From: JAXLWB01 sp046328715
GTDB taxonomy: Bacteria > Chloroflexota > Anaerolineae > Caldilineales > Caldilineaceae
Assembly (NCBI GenBank): GCA_046328715.1
Contig: JAXLWB010000078.1
Span: forward strand, 1-23,139
Length of the DNA stretch: 23,139 bases
Reading direction: 5' to 3'
Part shown: one piece after another, positions 23,001 to 23,139 of the stretch
How the letters are laid out: each line of letters opens with the position of its first letter
Position numbering within the stretch: position 1 is the first letter of the stretch
Program-made: the position numbers and the translations under genes
The notes under the pieces: model-generated
Databases searched by the model: none
What the model saw: only the letters and a program-made list of their open reading frames with translations
Told to the model about the DNA's origin: nothing

Positions 23001-23139
23001 AGTGCAAAGATTCAGCGGAACACCCTTAGCGACAGGAATCACTTCGGCACTGGATGGCACTCAACAAACGCAAAGCATTGACGTCAGCCAGTTGCCCAGC
23101 GGCCAATATGCAATCTGGATGGAGGCGGATGATCAAAAT
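17005..23139 (+). CDS. Giant secreted protein: LamG-like domain, Thr-Pro linker, long beta-repeat region, DUF4397-like domain (3' truncated)
   Basis: The frame is open for 2045 residues and leaves the window without a stop. ATG 17005 has AAGGGGA just upstream. Residues about 21-51 form a signal peptide (basic start, LSFAVLLLSALILSS, then TQAASP). Residues about 61-262 are a LamG/concanavalin-like domain (LLADWKLNNNGNDDSGNG, FTISAWVRSDG, QWNHVVAVVD, NGEIDAVQIYNGLLSD). Residues about 269-346 are a Thr-Pro-rich linker. Residues about 347-530 are beta-rich with a FecR-like flavour, which is uncertain. Residues about 530-1240 hold about six long repeats. Residues 1462-1501 are a Trp/Cys-rich patch with six Cys. 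Residues about 1687-1880 resemble DUF4397 (FRVVNGSTTLSGVDILIDG). The last part is fibronectin/Ig-like (LPSGQYAIWMEADD). A surface or adhesive role is inferred from architecture only. Confidence 0.9.
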   Translation, partial: MHPENGRITRQSQKRTTRNSQVLYQVFQLSFAVLLLSALILSSKTSTQAASPRSALLFPTLLADWKLNNNGNDDSGNGHTLSLNFNADFTNLAYVEGTHSLELAGAFGSASAPGMDFPAQFTISAWVRSDGTGSTWHPILATNGPGNSADGFKLYITESNRAIAFQAGNGSSGVEVTTADNVFETNQWNHVVAVVDHSVGTVSIFYNSTKVLTDSTITTDFNLSGAPTLGALTAEAYWLNGEIDAVQIYNGLLSDIEVGSLYDFYFPLPTPPTATPTGIPTDTPTEVATNTATNTPTHTPSNTPTATATRTPTHTATPTPTNTVTQTPTATPTKTATPSATATLGRHTETIGAVNITADQFQSVAAGLTKASGSLVLGDYFVLLGPNDSATFGTDSMTVTGTLALKASGSMTTPLSLASGIFTVTTDSGLMRVVPGSQSLLTELAKLLLNNPPAFNQFEILTGKTLGDAALRLTSKDASVVAEMKSFAILPGPIFQGEMEPFAISFAGISVTVPSGAILSNTGIDAPQVNVLAPQSLGGATASVNNFHIGSDGIRLNGNARFNLPSLLIGGGSKLRFYQNSAALIVDNSNNRYQLQIASTLAITLPDNAQNVPISVTLALSNGSSQLSGELAALSLNVVSSTLKMEKLTVGNSGLRVASATLTLPEKLGSTSTTIADITINGSGLAFGSAQISLPDLVLGGKPAPNSTPKLKVVQPKVTLQVDQNHYLFGGSGTLQVRIPSNSQDIAITFTINNQGDFSATLNQVALTAAKSTLTLQSVAIDNGGLTAGSASIRLPNSLGSAVGALSNVKVTGSGLSIGGGSFALPNIKVGDGSKLNIANITAALTISGSEYAFNANATLKINLPSNQQDVGLSFAVDKDGNLQGQLQQLILTVAQGKLTIANLQLSNSGLTAQSATIALPAKLARGAQPSTIHNIVITSSGLSIGGGTIGLPDLYLAQTASVEIRLYNLQATIATTKLALAASPQVPLQPEAYTFGLAGKLAIKLPQNNKSEIAINATINENGDFSAQLSELMLSLAQASLKLSNLTFDNSGASAASAEVTLPANLGGAKGNVTGVRIDDKGLTVAGGGVTFGVPDFKIGGNSGFAVSGKTAGSKPQATIQMEGGATFSNATYKLSLEGKVAVSIPGSSSSATGVIYVNSLGNVGGSLEGLNLSLAGLTLGASNVQIKSVTGGTQLEMASATLQLPGGNGSATVYNVVIHPTNGLSIGGGKFQLPTINQGGVTLELGGELRKTGNTYIIAANGYFNTSALSASGGCKGIAIAAELYASANNEALVRFQQPETASLPLAFRGAQLPDESQSFGLRSASLQLSCQIPIGTTGMFLTSVSGSVTLGDTPVIRVSAGISAGRQIGGVSALSADATLTLQPTPFSMALEGTVKVFIFQVGGARATLTSSRFSATLWMDIIVARGSVSVDAWSDYRGFHFSGTGRYEIGIPKGKIFSECFPFIKCETRYWRKCVWGICVRIPYPYCWTTTTCIDIPWSDWILGNIAVDVGEFTNGSWGFKGQACISGYCTGVFIDTKGNMSFGSSINNYRRLTPGMLNRIRKAWLERQRGNMSVEVDESVEFLPDATVIDVPIPSQRDVIFAFSIEGNPPTYTLVSPSGVVIGPGSLPANVTYNETVTFTPGVAVNSSLLSSLTTHRSSSTVETNDPYAEMIETLGEAQAAALRSINVRSIATPATVSETVQFRVVNGSTTLSGVDILIDGVMAFENLPSHVSDAPNQISNYGAVSAGERRLQIVATGTTSPVLLEKVINLPVGNDYTFVLIDSNAGPAGVLLSDTNAIAPAGKAWVRLVNLGLHLPAVALMSADQKLTGDIGLGQASNYLLVNANDSSLQVRDVDGNALSLDPVEEGRTFTIFLFEDPLPGQVGQVVFTSTDLFVKRSAQVTYIIDQIEPGSWKVQVGSDLLDDNFLLQVFGNVPAPELQVVDASLSAANQLMVQWKVSAELTTTRISVYANPGATSETLVITSPTEAPHNEVVQRFSGTPLATGITSALDGTQQTQSIDVSQLPSGQYAIWMEADDQN
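18600..20730 (+). repeat. Six long coding repeats (~130-140 residues each) in the giant protein
   Basis: A motif of the form SGLSIGGGxFxLPxI recurs near protein residues 552, 683, 813, 941, 1081 and 1224 (DNA near 18658, 19051, 19441, 19825, 20245 and 20674), at intervals of about 384-429 bp. Between copies a related motif, NSGLTxxSAxIxLPxxLG, recurs (near 18958, 19354, 19729, 20155). Each unit also carries a LPxNxQDIxITF-like strand and GDFSAxLxxLxLT. Similarity is at protein level, and the DNA copies are diverged. The alternation of the two motifs suggests a beta-solenoid or stacked beta-sandwich. I do not recognise a named repeat family. Confidence 0.75.

Noticed and set aside
1..23139. 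CRISPR arrays, tRNA or rRNA genes, insertion sequences, phage genes
   Set aside because: I found no repeat-spacer pattern, no cloverleaf-like segment, no transposase or integrase motif and no terminal inverted repeats with target duplication.

Overview
The window looks like part of a Chloroflexota (filamentous 'Chloroflexi'-type) chromosome. This is inferred from the protein style and not from a marker gene. There are large secreted multidomain proteins with Thr-Pro-rich linkers, two DNRLRE-domain proteins, three proteins ending in a short (Y/F)LPL(L/V/I)S tail, and a CLCA-like HExxH peptidase. GC content looks intermediate. I see no rRNA, tRNA, CRISPR array, transposase or phage gene.

Layout. 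Bases 3-158 carry the tail of a plus-strand gene. It overlaps, end to end, a minus-strand secreted metallopeptidase (151-3486). A minus-strand Crp-family regulator follows (3726-4469), with its own CRP-like operator and promoter. After a non-coding gap come plus-strand genes for a DUF3307 membrane protein (5008-5373), a second DNRLRE protein (5736-7130) and a membrane-anchored C39-like cysteine peptidase with TPRs (7222-8553). The last of these converges on a 1247-residue minus-strand secreted sugar-dehydrogenase-like protein with PKD, linker, repeat and P-domain modules (8662-12405). Next are a small minus-strand membrane protein (12797-13213) and a long-chain flavodoxin (13281-13829). Reading away on the plus strand are a type II NADH dehydrogenase (14242-15519), an NAD(P)-dependent oxidoreductase with a DUF1932-type C-terminus (15710-16558), and a giant secreted protein that runs off the window (17005 to 23139, 2045 residues seen).

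Functional themes. One is the cell envelope and secreted proteins: two DNRLRE proteins that also share a second domain, two peptidases, a sugar dehydrogenase and a giant LamG/repeat protein. The other is redox metabolism: flavodoxin, NDH-2 and a dehydrogenase. The regulator has the RE-x3-R recognition-helix signature of E. coli CRP. A perfect TGTGA-N6-TCACA site lies upstream of the NDH-2 gene at the spacing of a class II activated promoter, and a one-mismatch site overlaps the regulator's own predicted -35. A local CRP circuit is therefore a testable prediction.

Most unusual items. (1) A consensus promoter (TTGACA-17-TATACT, 15563-15591) whose predicted start falls at the foot of an intrinsic terminator (15597-15660), giving either a ~62-nt RNA or an attenuated leader. 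(2) About six ~130-140-residue repeats in the giant protein that I cannot assign to a named family. (3) A shared two-domain architecture and shared C-terminal tails among the secreted proteins.
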